From assembly GCA_012964435.1 (NCBI GenBank), contig DTTX01000093.1:1-64000 (forward strand): 64,000 nt of DNA, given 5' to 3'. This document shows positions 8,697 through 16,599 of this stretch, one piece after another. Source of the stretch: Mesonia sp. (GTDB lineage Bacteria; Bacteroidota; Bacteroidia; Flavobacteriales; Flavobacteriaceae). A program made the position numbers and the translations under genes. A model generated the notes under the pieces. It searched no databases, was not told the DNA's origin, and worked only from the letters and a program-made list of their open reading frames with translations. The stretch's first letter is position 1; each line of letters begins with the position of its first letter.

Positions 8697-8723
8697 TTGA
8701 GAACAATCAAATCCTTACTTTTG
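8697..8723 (+). promoter_or_regulatory. Promoter of the BaiN-like gene (TTG-N16-TACTTTTG)
   Basis: A TTG at 8697-8699 and TACTTTTG at 8716-8723 match the Bacteroidota -33/-7 pattern. The ATG at 8728 is only 5 bases after the box, so the mRNA is probably leaderless or nearly so. Confidence 0.65.
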
Positions 8724-8727
8724 CAGT

Positions 8728-9960
8728 ATGATGCAAGAGCGAGAAGTACTCATTATTGGCGGCGGCGCAGCGGGATTTTTTACAGCCATTAATTTAGCTG
8801 AAGCTAATCCCGATCTAAAAATCACTATTCTAGAACGCGGTAAAGAAGTGTTGACCAAGGTTAGAATTTCTGGTGGTGGTCGTTGCAATGTGACGCACGC
8901 AGAATTTATTCCGAAAGAACTTAGCAAGAATTACCCACGTGGTGAAAAAGAATTATTAGGTCCTTTTCATCAATTTATGACCGGCGATACGATTGCTTGG
9001 TTTGACGAACGCGGTATTGAATTGAAAACTGAAGAAGACGGCAGAATGTTCCCGATAACCGATTCTTCAGAAACGATTATCGATTGTTTTCTTGCCGAAA
9101 CCGAACGTTTAAATATTGAAATAAAAACAGGACATTCGGTTCAAGATATTCAGCAAAATAATGATCGCTGGTTGGTAAAAACTTCAAAAGGAGATTTTAC
9201 AGCAGATCAACTCGTTATGGCAACGGGTAGCAACCCAAAAATTTGGAAGCTTTTAGAAAAACTTGGTCATCAAATTGTACAACCGGTTCCTTCGTTATTT
9301 ACCTTCAATATTCAAGATCATCGTATTAAAGATCTGGCAGGAATTTCAACTTTTGCGCATCTTAAAATTTTAGATGAAAAATTAGAGAGTGATGGCCCAT
9401 TATTAATCACGCATTGGGGTTTAAGCGGCCCCGGAATTTTAAAGCTTTCTGCTTGGGGAGCTCGTATTTTAGAAGCGCGTAATTACCATTTTAAAATTCA
9501 GGTGAATTGGTTAGGCTATACTACTGCTGAAGAAATTTCAGAAAAAATAAAAAGGCTCAAGCATAAATTTGCAAAGCAACAACTCACCACACACGCACAA
9601 TTTAAATTACCTAAGCGTTTATGGTTAAGTTTATTGAAAGCAGCCAAATTTCCTGAAGACCAAAAATGGGCAGAATTGAGCAACAAACAAATACAAAAAT
9701 TGGCGCAAGAATTAACGCAATGCCAACTCACCGTGAACGGAAAAAGCACGTTTAAAGAAGAGTTCGTGACGGCCGGCGGAGTTGATTTAAAAGAAATTAA
9801 TTTTAAAACTTTTGAAAGTAAACTTCATCCAAAACTTTACTTAGCCGGAGAAATTTTGAATATCGATGCGATTACCGGTGGTTTTAACTTTCAAAATGCT
9901 TGGACGGGCGGTTTTTTAGCTGCACAAGCCATTGCAAAATCTGTAGTAAATGAAAATTAA
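8728..9960 (+). CDS. HI0933/BaiN-family FAD-dependent oxidoreductase
   Basis: A 410-residue flavoprotein with the N-terminal FAD motif GGGAAG (residues 10-15), the family hallmark KVRISGGGRCNVTHA (about 43-57), ATGSNPKIW, and the C-terminal FEEFVTAGGVDLKEI and GEILNIDAITGGFNFQNAWTGG segments. Family members have been reported as bile-acid dehydroxylation flavoproteins (BaiN) or aminoacetone oxidases, but most are uncharacterised. It starts with two adjacent Met codons and has a promoter directly in front. It overlaps the downstream transporter gene by 11 bases. Confidence 0.85.
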   Translation: MMQEREVLIIGGGAAGFFTAINLAEANPDLKITILERGKEVLTKVRISGGGRCNVTHAEFIPKELSKNYPRGEKELLGPFHQFMTGDTIAWFDERGIELKTEEDGRMFPITDSSETIIDCFLAETERLNIEIKTGHSVQDIQQNNDRWLVKTSKGDFTADQLVMATGSNPKIWKLLEKLGHQIVQPVPSLFTFNIQDHRIKDLAGISTFAHLKILDEKLESDGPLLITHWGLSGPGILKLSAWGARILEARNYHFKIQVNWLGYTTAEEISEKIKRLKHKFAKQQLTTHAQFKLPKRLWLSLLKAAKFPEDQKWAELSNKQIQKLAQELTQCQLTVNGKSTFKEEFVTAGGVDLKEINFKTFESKLHPKLYLAGEILNIDAITGGFNFQNAWTGGFLAAQAIAKSVVNEN

Positions 9961-10900
9961 CCCTTTTGTTCTTTCGTTGATCGCCGCCATTTTTGTAGCT
10001 TATCTTTTTCCGCAACTAGGAGATGTTTTGCCTTTGAAGTTAATCACCGATATAGGCATCGGACTCATTTTCTTTTTCTACGGATTAAAACTTTCGGTTT
10101 CTGAATTAAAACTTGGGATGAGCAATTACAAATTGCACGTGCTCATACAGCTTACCACTTTTTTAGTATTTCCTGCCTTGGTTTTTATTGCCTATCCATT
10201 TCTAAAAGATACGGCAGCAGAAGAATATTGGCTGGCTTTTTTCTTTTTAGCAGCATTACCCTCGACCGTTTCATCTTCGGTGGTGATGGTTTCGTTAGCA
10301 AAAGGAAATATACCGGCAGCAATTTTTAATGCAAGTTTATCGGGAATTATCGGCGTAATTATTACCCCGTTCTGGTTAGGTTTTTTCTTAGACGCTTCTG
10401 AAGGTTTTAGCTTTGACGACGTATTTTTTAAACTACTTTACCAAATTATTATTCCGCTAATCTTAGGTTTTGCGCTACATCGAATCTTAGAAAGTTTTGT
10501 AAATCGCTACAAAAGCAAACTAAGTTTATTCGATAAATCGATTATTGTTTTAATTGTTTACGATAGTTTTAGCAAGTCTTTCGCAGCTAATATTTTTAAC
10601 GATTTAAGTATTCTTGATCTCGGGTTGATCTTGCTAGGAGTTTTAGCGATTTTCTTTGCCGTTTTCGGGCTCTCAGGTTGGATTTCGCAACTACTTGGTT
10701 TTAATAGAGAAGATAAAATTACCGCTCGATTTTGCGGCACAAAAAAATCTTTGGTTCACGGTTCGGTAATGGCTAAGATCATTTTTGGAAATTCTGCCGG
10801 TGCAGGATTATTTTTATTACCGATTATGCTTTTTCATATAAGTCAGCTGATTCTAATCTCTATTTTTGCTGAACGTTATGCGAAAGAGGTTGAAGATTAA
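9950..10900 (+). CDS. Bile acid:sodium symporter (SBF/YfeH-like) family transporter
   Basis: A 316-residue integral membrane protein with about nine to ten helices. The N-terminal GIGLIFFFYGLKLS, LAALPSTVSSSVVMVSLAKGN and the later FCGTKKSLVHGSVMAKI are typical of the SBF-like (bile-acid symporter related) group. The natural substrate in flavobacteria is unknown and is unlikely to be bile acid. Its start lies inside the oxidoreductase gene, so the flavoprotein and transporter are expressed together. Its TAA overlaps the 3' end of the convergent PLDc_N-like pseudogene. Confidence 0.85.
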   Translation: MKINPFVLSLIAAIFVAYLFPQLGDVLPLKLITDIGIGLIFFFYGLKLSVSELKLGMSNYKLHVLIQLTTFLVFPALVFIAYPFLKDTAAEEYWLAFFFLAALPSTVSSSVVMVSLAKGNIPAAIFNASLSGIIGVIITPFWLGFFLDASEGFSFDDVFFKLLYQIIIPLILGFALHRILESFVNRYKSKLSLFDKSIIVLIVYDSFSKSFAANIFNDLSILDLGLILLGVLAIFFAVFGLSGWISQLLGFNREDKITARFCGTKKSLVHGSVMAKIIFGNSAGAGLFLLPIMLFHISQLILISIFAERYAKEVED

Positions 10901-11127
10901 TGCGGATTAAATTCCGGATTAAATTTTCGCTTTCTTCGATTGACTAATTTTCTTTTTAGCTGAAAATAAAACAGTGAACCCACTACCGGAAAAAACAAAA
11001 TCATTAGCAAAGCTAAGGTTGACTTTGCAGGATCTCTAAATGTTCGACGTGAAGTCGCTAGGTCAATCATCGCCTACAACCATAAAACGATACTCAGTAA
11101 AACGGCAATTGGTAAGATATAATTCAT
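10897..11127 (-). pseudogene. PLDc_N-like two-helix membrane microprotein with internal amber codon
   Basis: Reading from the ATG at 11127 gives a 76-codon gene interrupted by TAG at 11074-11076 (codon 18), right after the first hydrophobic stretch ending in VLWL. After the stop the frame continues MIDLATSRRTFRDPAKSTLALLM, FFPVVGSLFYF and a basic tail. This matches the phospholipase-D-nuclease N-terminal (PLDc_N) type of small membrane protein, with Trp expected near the stop, so a TGG-to-TAG change is likely. A restart at the ATG at 11070 could still give a 57-residue protein. The 3' end overlaps the SBF gene by 4 bases. Confidence 0.65.
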
Positions 11128-11199
11128 TATTTATTAGTTTTGAAATTTTCAATTTTCTAGAATAAATCCAGTTTTCTCAAATTTAAAAAAAATAAAACC

Positions 11200-11526
11200 T
11201 TAAGCCTGATGATCTTTATTTAAAAAGGCAGAAGCATCAAATTGAATTAAATGATTTCTTCTAAATAAATATAATAACGGTGTTAACCAAGGAAGAATAA
11301 ACATACTTAAGATCCAAAAACCTTTGTTGATTAATTCTTGCTGAAGAATATCGGCCATAATAATTACCCAAGAAACCCCAGAAACAAATAAACCAAAGGT
11401 TAATAATTCTCCGCCAAAATTGAAATGCATAATTTTAGAGAAAGCTCCTAACAGAATAAATAAGATTCCTGCGATCACCATACCGCCCACTAATTTTTTA
11501 CTAACTTGTAGTTCTGAATTCGACAT
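11200..11526 (-). CDS. Small three-helix membrane protein, GldL-reminiscent
   Basis: A 108-residue protein with three predicted helices (about 13-33, 38-60 and 70-88), short cytoplasmic ends and a conserved-looking FSKIMHFNFGGELLTFGLFVSG segment. The KIMH pattern is reminiscent of the GldL N-terminal membrane region, but the protein is much shorter and lacks the rest, so I do not assign it to gliding. It is monocistronic with its own promoter. The function is unknown. Confidence 0.6.
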   Translation of the reverse strand: MSNSELQVSKKLVGGMVIAGILFILLGAFSKIMHFNFGGELLTFGLFVSGVSWVIIMADILQQELINKGFWILSMFILPWLTPLLYLFRRNHLIQFDASAFLNKDHQA

Positions 11527-11551
11527 ATCTTATTGATTTTAGGTTAAAATA

Positions 11552-11559
11552 CAAAAATA
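11552..11559 (-). promoter_or_regulatory. -7 box for the 108-residue membrane protein
   Basis: Minus strand TATTTTTG, an exact TAnnTTTG match, 26 bases before the ATG. Confidence 0.6.
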
Positions 11560-11622
11560 TTCTTAAATCGACAAAGATTTTGTTAAGCTACCGTTAATGT
11601 ATAAGCTTTACGATAAAAATAT

Positions 11623-11722
11623 TGCGTTAGGGATAGACGCGATATCCTTTTTTAATTTCTGCCTAAGCAGTGATTAAAAAAGATTAAGCAGATAGCCCGA
11701 CCCAACGGGTAACGCCCTAATC
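11623..11722 (-). repeat. Dispersed palindromic repeat, copy 1 (inverted)
   Basis: Read on the minus strand it shows GGGTCGGGCTAT, then CTTTTTTAAT pairing perfectly with ATTAAAAAAG (plus-strand positions 11647-11656 and 11673-11682), then GGATATCGCGTCTATCCC. This is the same layout as copies at 24427 and 55915. An inner CTGC/GCAG stem forms the hairpin tip. The edge of the element contains the TAG stop codon of the PaiB gene (11717-11719). Confidence 0.7.
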
Positions 11723-12328
11723 ATTATTCAGGTTTTCTTTTTTAATTTCTTGAGCAAGTGAAGTATTTCCGTTTTTAGATAAATGCTGAATTACATTCTT
11801 TACATTTTTATTAGATGAACCTTGATGATGCTTGGCAATAGCTTTCATCTGAAGTGGCTTTGCCCAAAAACCGGTAATTCTCGGTAAATGATCATTCACT
11901 AAAGGCTTAGGCAGGTTTTTGTAAAATAAAGGTTGGTCTTGATCTTTTTCGAAATGATTCACCAATTTTTCTAATGAATTTTCTAACTCGGCAGTGGTTT
12001 GCAACTGAATTTCGACCGAAACATGAACTGCAGAATAATCCCAAGTGCTAATATCTTTTTGCTCGTACCAAGAAGAGGAAACATAAGCGTGATTCCCTTG
12101 AAAAATAAGCAAAGCTTTTGCACCATTTTTTAAGGCTGGAAATAGCTCGTTATGGTTGGCAACATGACTAAATAATCTAAAATCTTCAGCATTACCTTCT
12201 ACCAAAACAGGAATATGCGTGGCTTGTAATTCTTGCTGCTGAATCACAAAAGTCGCAAACGGATGCTGCTGAATAAACTTGAAGATATACTCCGGATCTT
12301 GTTTCTTATATTTCTTGGGTTGGTACAT
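11717..12328 (-). CDS. PaiB-family FMN-binding transcriptional regulator
   Basis: I start at the ATG at 12328 (203 residues) because PaiB proteins begin with MYxPxxF/Y, here MYQPKKY, and because this ATG overlaps the TAA of the upstream yetF-like gene. The split-barrel flavin-binding fold shows as PFATFVIQQQELQATHIPVLVEG, LLIFQGNHAYVSSSWYEQ and WDYSAVHVSVEIQ, and the C-terminal LPRITGFWAKPLQMKAIAKHHQG is diagnostic. B. subtilis PaiB is described as a negative regulator; here a flavin-dependent activity is equally possible. Its stop codon lies in a dispersed repeat. Confidence 0.85.
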   Translation of the reverse strand: MYQPKKYKKQDPEYIFKFIQQHPFATFVIQQQELQATHIPVLVEGNAEDFRLFSHVANHNELFPALKNGAKALLIFQGNHAYVSSSWYEQKDISTWDYSAVHVSVEIQLQTTAELENSLEKLVNHFEKDQDQPLFYKNLPKPLVNDHLPRITGFWAKPLQMKAIAKHHQGSSNKNVKNVIQHLSKNGNTSLAQEIKKENLNND

Positions 12329-12849
12329 TAGCGCGTCACATCGGTTAACAGCCAATCTTCTAATTCTTTGTTGGCATCATTGGTATGTAAAACAGAAATA
12401 TCGCCGGTACTTTCAAAAACTACCGCTCGAACTTCAGTTAAATTGAGTACGTTGGCTTCTCTAAGCTTCGCTTTTAGATCGTCTTCGGTTACGTTGGCTT
12501 TCTTGAGGTTATGGTGTAAAATTTCAGATTTATCCATTAACAGCAAAGAAGTATTATCGAGCATTTTTTTAAAAGCTTCTATTCTTCTTAATCTTGAAGC
12601 TATCCACTGTATAAAGTATAGTAATAATAAAGCAAAACCACCTTGTACTAAACTTACATTTTTTAAAATGATTGTTGAAGCAATCACCGATCCTATCGCA
12701 ATGGTAACCGCAAAATCTAAACTCGACATTTTTGCGAAGCTTCGTTTTCCTACAATTCGTGTGAATAAAAACACTAAAAAATAGATCACAAAACATGTGA
12801 TGGCGATCGCAAAAATTGAGCTTGTAGAAGCTTCAAACCACTTTTCCAT
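12328..12849 (-). CDS. YetF-family (DUF421) membrane protein
   Basis: A 173-residue protein with three N-terminal membrane helices (about 10-32, 43-62 and 68-85) and a cytosolic alpha/beta domain (about 88-173). The family-typical GKRSFAKMSSLDFAVTIAIGSVIAS and the LLMDKSEILHHNLKKANVTEDDL...LREANVLNL segment are present. The role of DUF421 proteins is unsettled; in Bacillus they are sporulation- or membrane-linked. It is translationally coupled to the paiB-like gene (TAATG). Confidence 0.85.
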   Translation of the reverse strand: MEKWFEASTSSIFAIAITCFVIYFLVFLFTRIVGKRSFAKMSSLDFAVTIAIGSVIASTIILKNVSLVQGGFALLLLYFIQWIASRLRRIEAFKKMLDNTSLLLMDKSEILHHNLKKANVTEDDLKAKLREANVLNLTEVRAVVFESTGDISVLHTNDANKELEDWLLTDVTR

Positions 12850-12922
12850 AATTATCTTTTTAGTTGAAAAATTGAAGATAATTTAGTTCACTACCAATTG
12901 AGTTTGGTTTAGTAAAACTTTA

Positions 12923-13402
12923 TCAGTTTAAACGCCAGATTTCAAAATTTACGATGGCCGTATAAGCAATCCATAACGTATAAGGTATTAATAAATAGGC
13001 TGCGGATGGCTTTACAACTTTAAACCATTTTACCGTAAAAAGTAACAATACAAATAATGCTAAGGTAAGTAAGAAACTCAGCATCAACATTTTCATTTCA
13101 AAAAAAGTAAGAAACCAAGCGGCAGTCAATAAAATCTGAAAGCCAAAATGATACAATGCCGTTTTTACCCAAATGTGATGCAAACCTCTACTCCACACGA
13201 TACCGGCAGCAATACCCATCAACGCAAAGTTGATTAACCAAAGTGAAGTATACAACCAATCGGGCACTGTAAAAGATGGCTTATTGATCACCGCCAACCA
13301 ATCGTGTAACACACTTTGTATGGCAAGTGTACTCAAAAAACCAATCAACACGCAAGCCAATGTACTGGCTAAAATTTTAAGATAGTTAGGCTTCCTATTC
13401 AT
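12923..13402 (-). CDS. tspO: TspO/MBR-family tryptophan-rich sensory protein
   Basis: A 159-residue five-helix membrane protein with the TspO pattern: KPSFTVPDWLYTSLWLINFALMGIAAG near the middle and IPYTLWIAYTAIVNFEIWRLN at the C-terminus. TspO proteins bind porphyrins, haem intermediates and related ligands, and in bacteria act in stress or tetrapyrrole regulation. The gene is divergent from the mevalonate operon, with about 100 bases between the two starts. It is not part of an operon. Confidence 0.88.
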   Translation of the reverse strand: MNRKPNYLKILASTLACVLIGFLSTLAIQSVLHDWLAVINKPSFTVPDWLYTSLWLINFALMGIAAGIVWSRGLHHIWVKTALYHFGFQILLTAAWFLTFFEMKMLMLSFLLTLALFVLLLFTVKWFKVVKPSAAYLLIPYTLWIAYTAIVNFEIWRLN

Positions 13403-13478
13403 GCGAGTGGTTTAATACGAAGTCCTAATTTAGAATTATTTTTTGAATTTCCACACCCGCAACCCATACGTATTCGAT

Positions 13479-13486
13479 TATATTTG
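13479..13486 (+). promoter_or_regulatory. -7 box of the mevalonate operon
   Basis: TATATTTG is an exact TAnnTTTG match, 17 bases before the mvaD ATG, implying a very short leader. A good TTG -33 element is not obvious. Confidence 0.6.
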
Positions 13487-13503
13487 TATAAATTTTTAAA
13501 GAA

Positions 13504-14586
13504 ATGACGATAACTGAGTTTGTTCTAACAAAACCTGAAAAGCAATTACCGGCAGGTAAAGTAACCTGGGAATCTCCCAGTAATATTGCTTTGGTTAAAT
13601 ATTGGGGAAAATACGGTGAGCAATTACCTAAAAACCCATCGGTTAGTTTTACGCTAAACAACTGTAAAACCACCACAACTCTAGAATATCGACCGATAAC
13701 GGCTGATGAAAATTTTTCTTTTGAAGTTTTTTTAGATGAAGAAAAAGCGGCTTCTTTTGAGCCAAAGATCAAAACCTTTTTTGAAAGAATTGAAGTTTAC
13801 TTGCCTTTTTTAAAGCAATATCATTTTACGATAAATACGTCTAATTCTTTTCCGCACAGTAGTGGGATTGCATCTTCTGCCAGCGGAATGAGCGCTTTAG
13901 CTTGTTGTTTAATGAGTTTAGAAAAAGAGCTAAATCCTGAAATTACTTCAGCCTACTTCAATAAAAAAGCATCCTTTTTAGCACGATTAGGTTCGGGTAG
14001 CGCGGCCAGAAGTATCGAAGGAAAATTAGTCGTTTGGGGAGAACATCAAAAAATTGAAAATAGCAGTAATTTATTCGGAACAGCATATCCGTACCGAGTA
14101 CACCCTATTTTTAAAACCTATCAAGACACTATTTTATTGGTCGATAAGGGTGAAAAAACGGTAAGTAGTACCGTTGGTCATGGATTAATGCACGACCATC
14201 CTTATGCAGAAGCGAGATTTCAGCAAGCATTTAATAATTTAGAAAAACTCCAACCTATTTTTGAAAGCGGAGATATTGATGCATTTATTAAAATTGTTGA
14301 AAGTGAGGCACTAACCTTACACGCAATGATGATGAGTAGTGATCCTTATTTTATTTTAATGAAGTCGAATACACTCGCCATCATAAATAAAATCTGGAAG
14401 TATCGAAATGAAAGCGGTTCTAAGCTATGTTTTACGCTAGATGCTGGCGCAAATGTGCATTTGTTATATCCTGAAACTGAAAAAATTGAAGTTTTAGATT
14501 TCATTAAGAACCAGTTAGTTGCACATTGTCAAAATGCTCAGTATATTTGTGATAATGTTGGAACGGGAGCAAAACAATTAGCTTAA
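13504..14586 (+). CDS. mvaD: Diphosphomevalonate decarboxylase
   Basis: A 360-residue GHMP-superfamily enzyme that converts mevalonate 5-diphosphate to isopentenyl diphosphate using ATP. Signatures are the N-terminal SPSNIALVKYWGKYGEQLPKNPS, the phosphate-binding loop HSSGIASSASGMSALA (about 119-134), and LARLGSGSAARSIEGKLVVWG with the catalytic Arg/Ser region. Length fits the family (320-400). It is first in a run with mevalonate kinase (21 bases later) and a UbiA prenyltransferase, a common flavobacterial arrangement that couples isoprenoid precursor supply to prenyl transfer. Confidence 0.93.
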   Translation: MTITEFVLTKPEKQLPAGKVTWESPSNIALVKYWGKYGEQLPKNPSVSFTLNNCKTTTTLEYRPITADENFSFEVFLDEEKAASFEPKIKTFFERIEVYLPFLKQYHFTINTSNSFPHSSGIASSASGMSALACCLMSLEKELNPEITSAYFNKKASFLARLGSGSAARSIEGKLVVWGEHQKIENSSNLFGTAYPYRVHPIFKTYQDTILLVDKGEKTVSSTVGHGLMHDHPYAEARFQQAFNNLEKLQPIFESGDIDAFIKIVESEALTLHAMMMSSDPYFILMKSNTLAIINKIWKYRNESGSKLCFTLDAGANVHLLYPETEKIEVLDFIKNQLVAHCQNAQYICDNVGTGAKQLA

Positions 14587-14607
14587 GCTTTCAACAAATA
14601 CTTGATT

Positions 14608-15546
14608 ATGAAAGGACCTTTATTTTATTCTAAGATTTTATTGTTTGGAGAGTACGGGATCATCAAAGATTCTAAGGGTTTATCTATACCTTACAACTTT
14701 TACAACGGCGCTTTAAAAATTGACAGTGATCTTTCTGAAGTGCAACAAAAATCAAACAATAACCTGAAGCGTTTTGCCAATTATTTAGCAGAACTACAAA
14801 CTTCAAATCCAAATTTGGTTCAATTCAATTTAGAAGAATTAACAAAAGATATTGAAGCAGGAATGTATTTTGACAGTAGCATTCCACAAGGTTATGGCGT
14901 AGGAAGTAGTGGTGCTTTAGTTGCAGCGATCTACGATAAATATGCCAAGAATAAAATTACCGTTCTAGAAAACTTAAGCCGAGAAAAACTGTTAAAATTA
15001 AAAGAAATCTTTGGACAAATGGAATCATTTTTCCACGGAAAATCTTCAGGACTCGATCCATTAAACAGTTATTTAAGTTTACCTATTCTTATCAATTCTA
15101 AAGATAATATTGAAGCTGCAGGAATTCCTTCACAATCGAAAGAAGGTAAAGGCGCTGTATTTTTATTAGACAGCGGGATGGTTGGTGAAACCGCTCCGTT
15201 AGTGAACCTTTTTATGGAAAACCTGAAGCAAGAAGGTTTTCGTAAAATGCTAAAAGATAAATTTGTAAAACATACCGATGCTTGTGTGGAAGATTTTATG
15301 AAAGGAGATGTAAAATCGCTGTTCTCTAACATCAAGCAACTTTCTCACGTAGTGTTAGATAACTTTAAACCAATGATCCCGAAGCAATTTCATAATCTTT
15401 GGAAAGAAGGTATCGATACCGGCGCATATTACTTAAAACTTTGTGGTTCAGGTGGTGGCGGTTATATTTTAGGTTTTACTGAAGATATTGATAAAGCCAG
15501 AACAGCGCTAAAAAACCATAACCTAGAAGTCGTTTACACTTTCTAA
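14608..15546 (+). CDS. Mevalonate kinase-like GHMP kinase
   Basis: I start at the ATG at 14608 (312 residues) rather than the TTG two codons upstream. The N-terminal KILLFGEYGIIKDSKGLSIP, the GHMP ATP loop GYGVGSSGALVAAIYD (about 94-110), and the C-terminal KLCGSGGGGYILGF are family signatures. It sits directly after mvaD, so phosphorylation of mevalonate (or phosphomevalonate) is the likely activity. Some flavobacterial annotations call this gene only GHMP kinase, so the exact step (kinase one or two) is inferred from context. Confidence 0.82.
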   Translation: MKGPLFYSKILLFGEYGIIKDSKGLSIPYNFYNGALKIDSDLSEVQQKSNNNLKRFANYLAELQTSNPNLVQFNLEELTKDIEAGMYFDSSIPQGYGVGSSGALVAAIYDKYAKNKITVLENLSREKLLKLKEIFGQMESFFHGKSSGLDPLNSYLSLPILINSKDNIEAAGIPSQSKEGKGAVFLLDSGMVGETAPLVNLFMENLKQEGFRKMLKDKFVKHTDACVEDFMKGDVKSLFSNIKQLSHVVLDNFKPMIPKQFHNLWKEGIDTGAYYLKLCGSGGGGYILGFTEDIDKARTALKNHNLEVVYTF

Positions 15547-15564
15547 AACCCCCTCTCTATTCTT

Positions 15565-16479
15565 ATGGGGATGCTTTCACGTAAAAACAAACTAGTATTA
15601 CTAAAACTGGCAAGTTTGTTTTCAGTAGTCCGCGGTTACAATATTTTAATCCTATTTATTGCGCAATATTTAGCATCGATTTATATTCTCGCGCCAGAAA
15701 AACCTTTACGAGAAGTACTTTTTGATGTGAATCTTTTTGTACTCGTGATCGCTTGTACTTTTGTCATTGCCTCCGGTTATTTGATCAATAATTTTTATGA
15801 TGCTGAAAAAGACCTTATCAATCGGCCACATAAAACTTTACTCGACAATTACATTAGCCAGAAAACAAAATTGGCAATTTATTTTATTCTGAATTTTCTC
15901 TCGGTGATTTTAGCGAGCTACGTATCGTTTAAAGCCGTGATTTTCTTTTCGCTTTTTATCTTTTTTCTTTGGTTATATTCTCATAAACTCAAGAAATACC
16001 CTTTTATTGGTACGTTAATCGCTTCAATTTTAGCGATTACCCCATTTTTTGCGGTATTTGTGTATTACCATAATTTCGATATGGTGATTTTTGTACACGC
16101 CACTTTTTTATTTTTAATCATCTCAATTCGAGAGCTCACCAAAGATCTCGAAAATTTAAAAGGCGATCTCACACAAGATTACCACACCATTCCCGTGGTT
16201 TACGGAGTAAAGTTTTCAAAAATCATCTTAAGTCTTTTAGTAGCCTTAACCTTAATACCGACGCTGATCTTAATTTCCAATAAATTTGAGATTGGTTATA
16301 TGCATTATTACTTTTTGCTGAGCTTTATTTTAATGATCATTTTTCTGTTCTTCCTCTGGAAATCTTCTTCAAAACTTCAATATACCTTACTTCACAATTT
16401 ATTGAAGCTCATTATCGTGATTGGTGTTTTCAGTATTTTATTAATCGATATCGACGTAGTGTTAAATCGCGTTCTTTAA
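15565..16479 (+). CDS. UbiA-family prenyltransferase (geranylgeranylglycerol-phosphate synthase-like)
   Basis: A 304-residue membrane enzyme with about eight to nine helices. The first Asp-rich motif NNFYDAEKDLINRPHK (about 80-95) binds the prenyl diphosphate through Mg2+, and the second, RELTKDLENLKGD (about 190-202), is intact. UbiA enzymes transfer a polyprenyl chain to an aromatic acceptor or glycerol phosphate. Bacteroidota members of this subgroup are often annotated as digeranylgeranylglycerol-phosphate synthase-like. It lies 18 bases after the mevalonate kinase gene in the same operon. The acceptor is not deducible. Confidence 0.85.
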   Translation: MGMLSRKNKLVLLKLASLFSVVRGYNILILFIAQYLASIYILAPEKPLREVLFDVNLFVLVIACTFVIASGYLINNFYDAEKDLINRPHKTLLDNYISQKTKLAIYFILNFLSVILASYVSFKAVIFFSLFIFFLWLYSHKLKKYPFIGTLIASILAITPFFAVFVYYHNFDMVIFVHATFLFLIISIRELTKDLENLKGDLTQDYHTIPVVYGVKFSKIILSLLVALTLIPTLILISNKFEIGYMHYYFLLSFILMIIFLFFLWKSSSKLQYTLLHNLLKLIIVIGVFSILLIDIDVVLNRVL

Positions 16480-16576
16480 TTATTGCTGAATAAAATTTTA
16501 TTCCAGAGAAATTAATTCACTGTAAATCAACATTTAATTAATAATTCTTCAGCCCTTAGAAATCATTTATTAAATG

Positions 16577-16584
16577 TACCTTTG
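16577..16584 (+). promoter_or_regulatory. -7 box of the pseudouridine synthase-like gene
   Basis: TACCTTTG is an exact TAnnTTTG match. It overlaps a TTG that could be mistaken for the start codon, so translation must begin later, at the ATG at 16600. Confidence 0.65.
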
Positions 16585-16599
16585 CAAAAAATTTCAACT

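Noticed and set aside
12368..12784. 138-codon plus-strand frame antisense to the YetF-like gene
   Set aside because: Shadow of a well-supported gene; Ser/Leu-rich with no motif.
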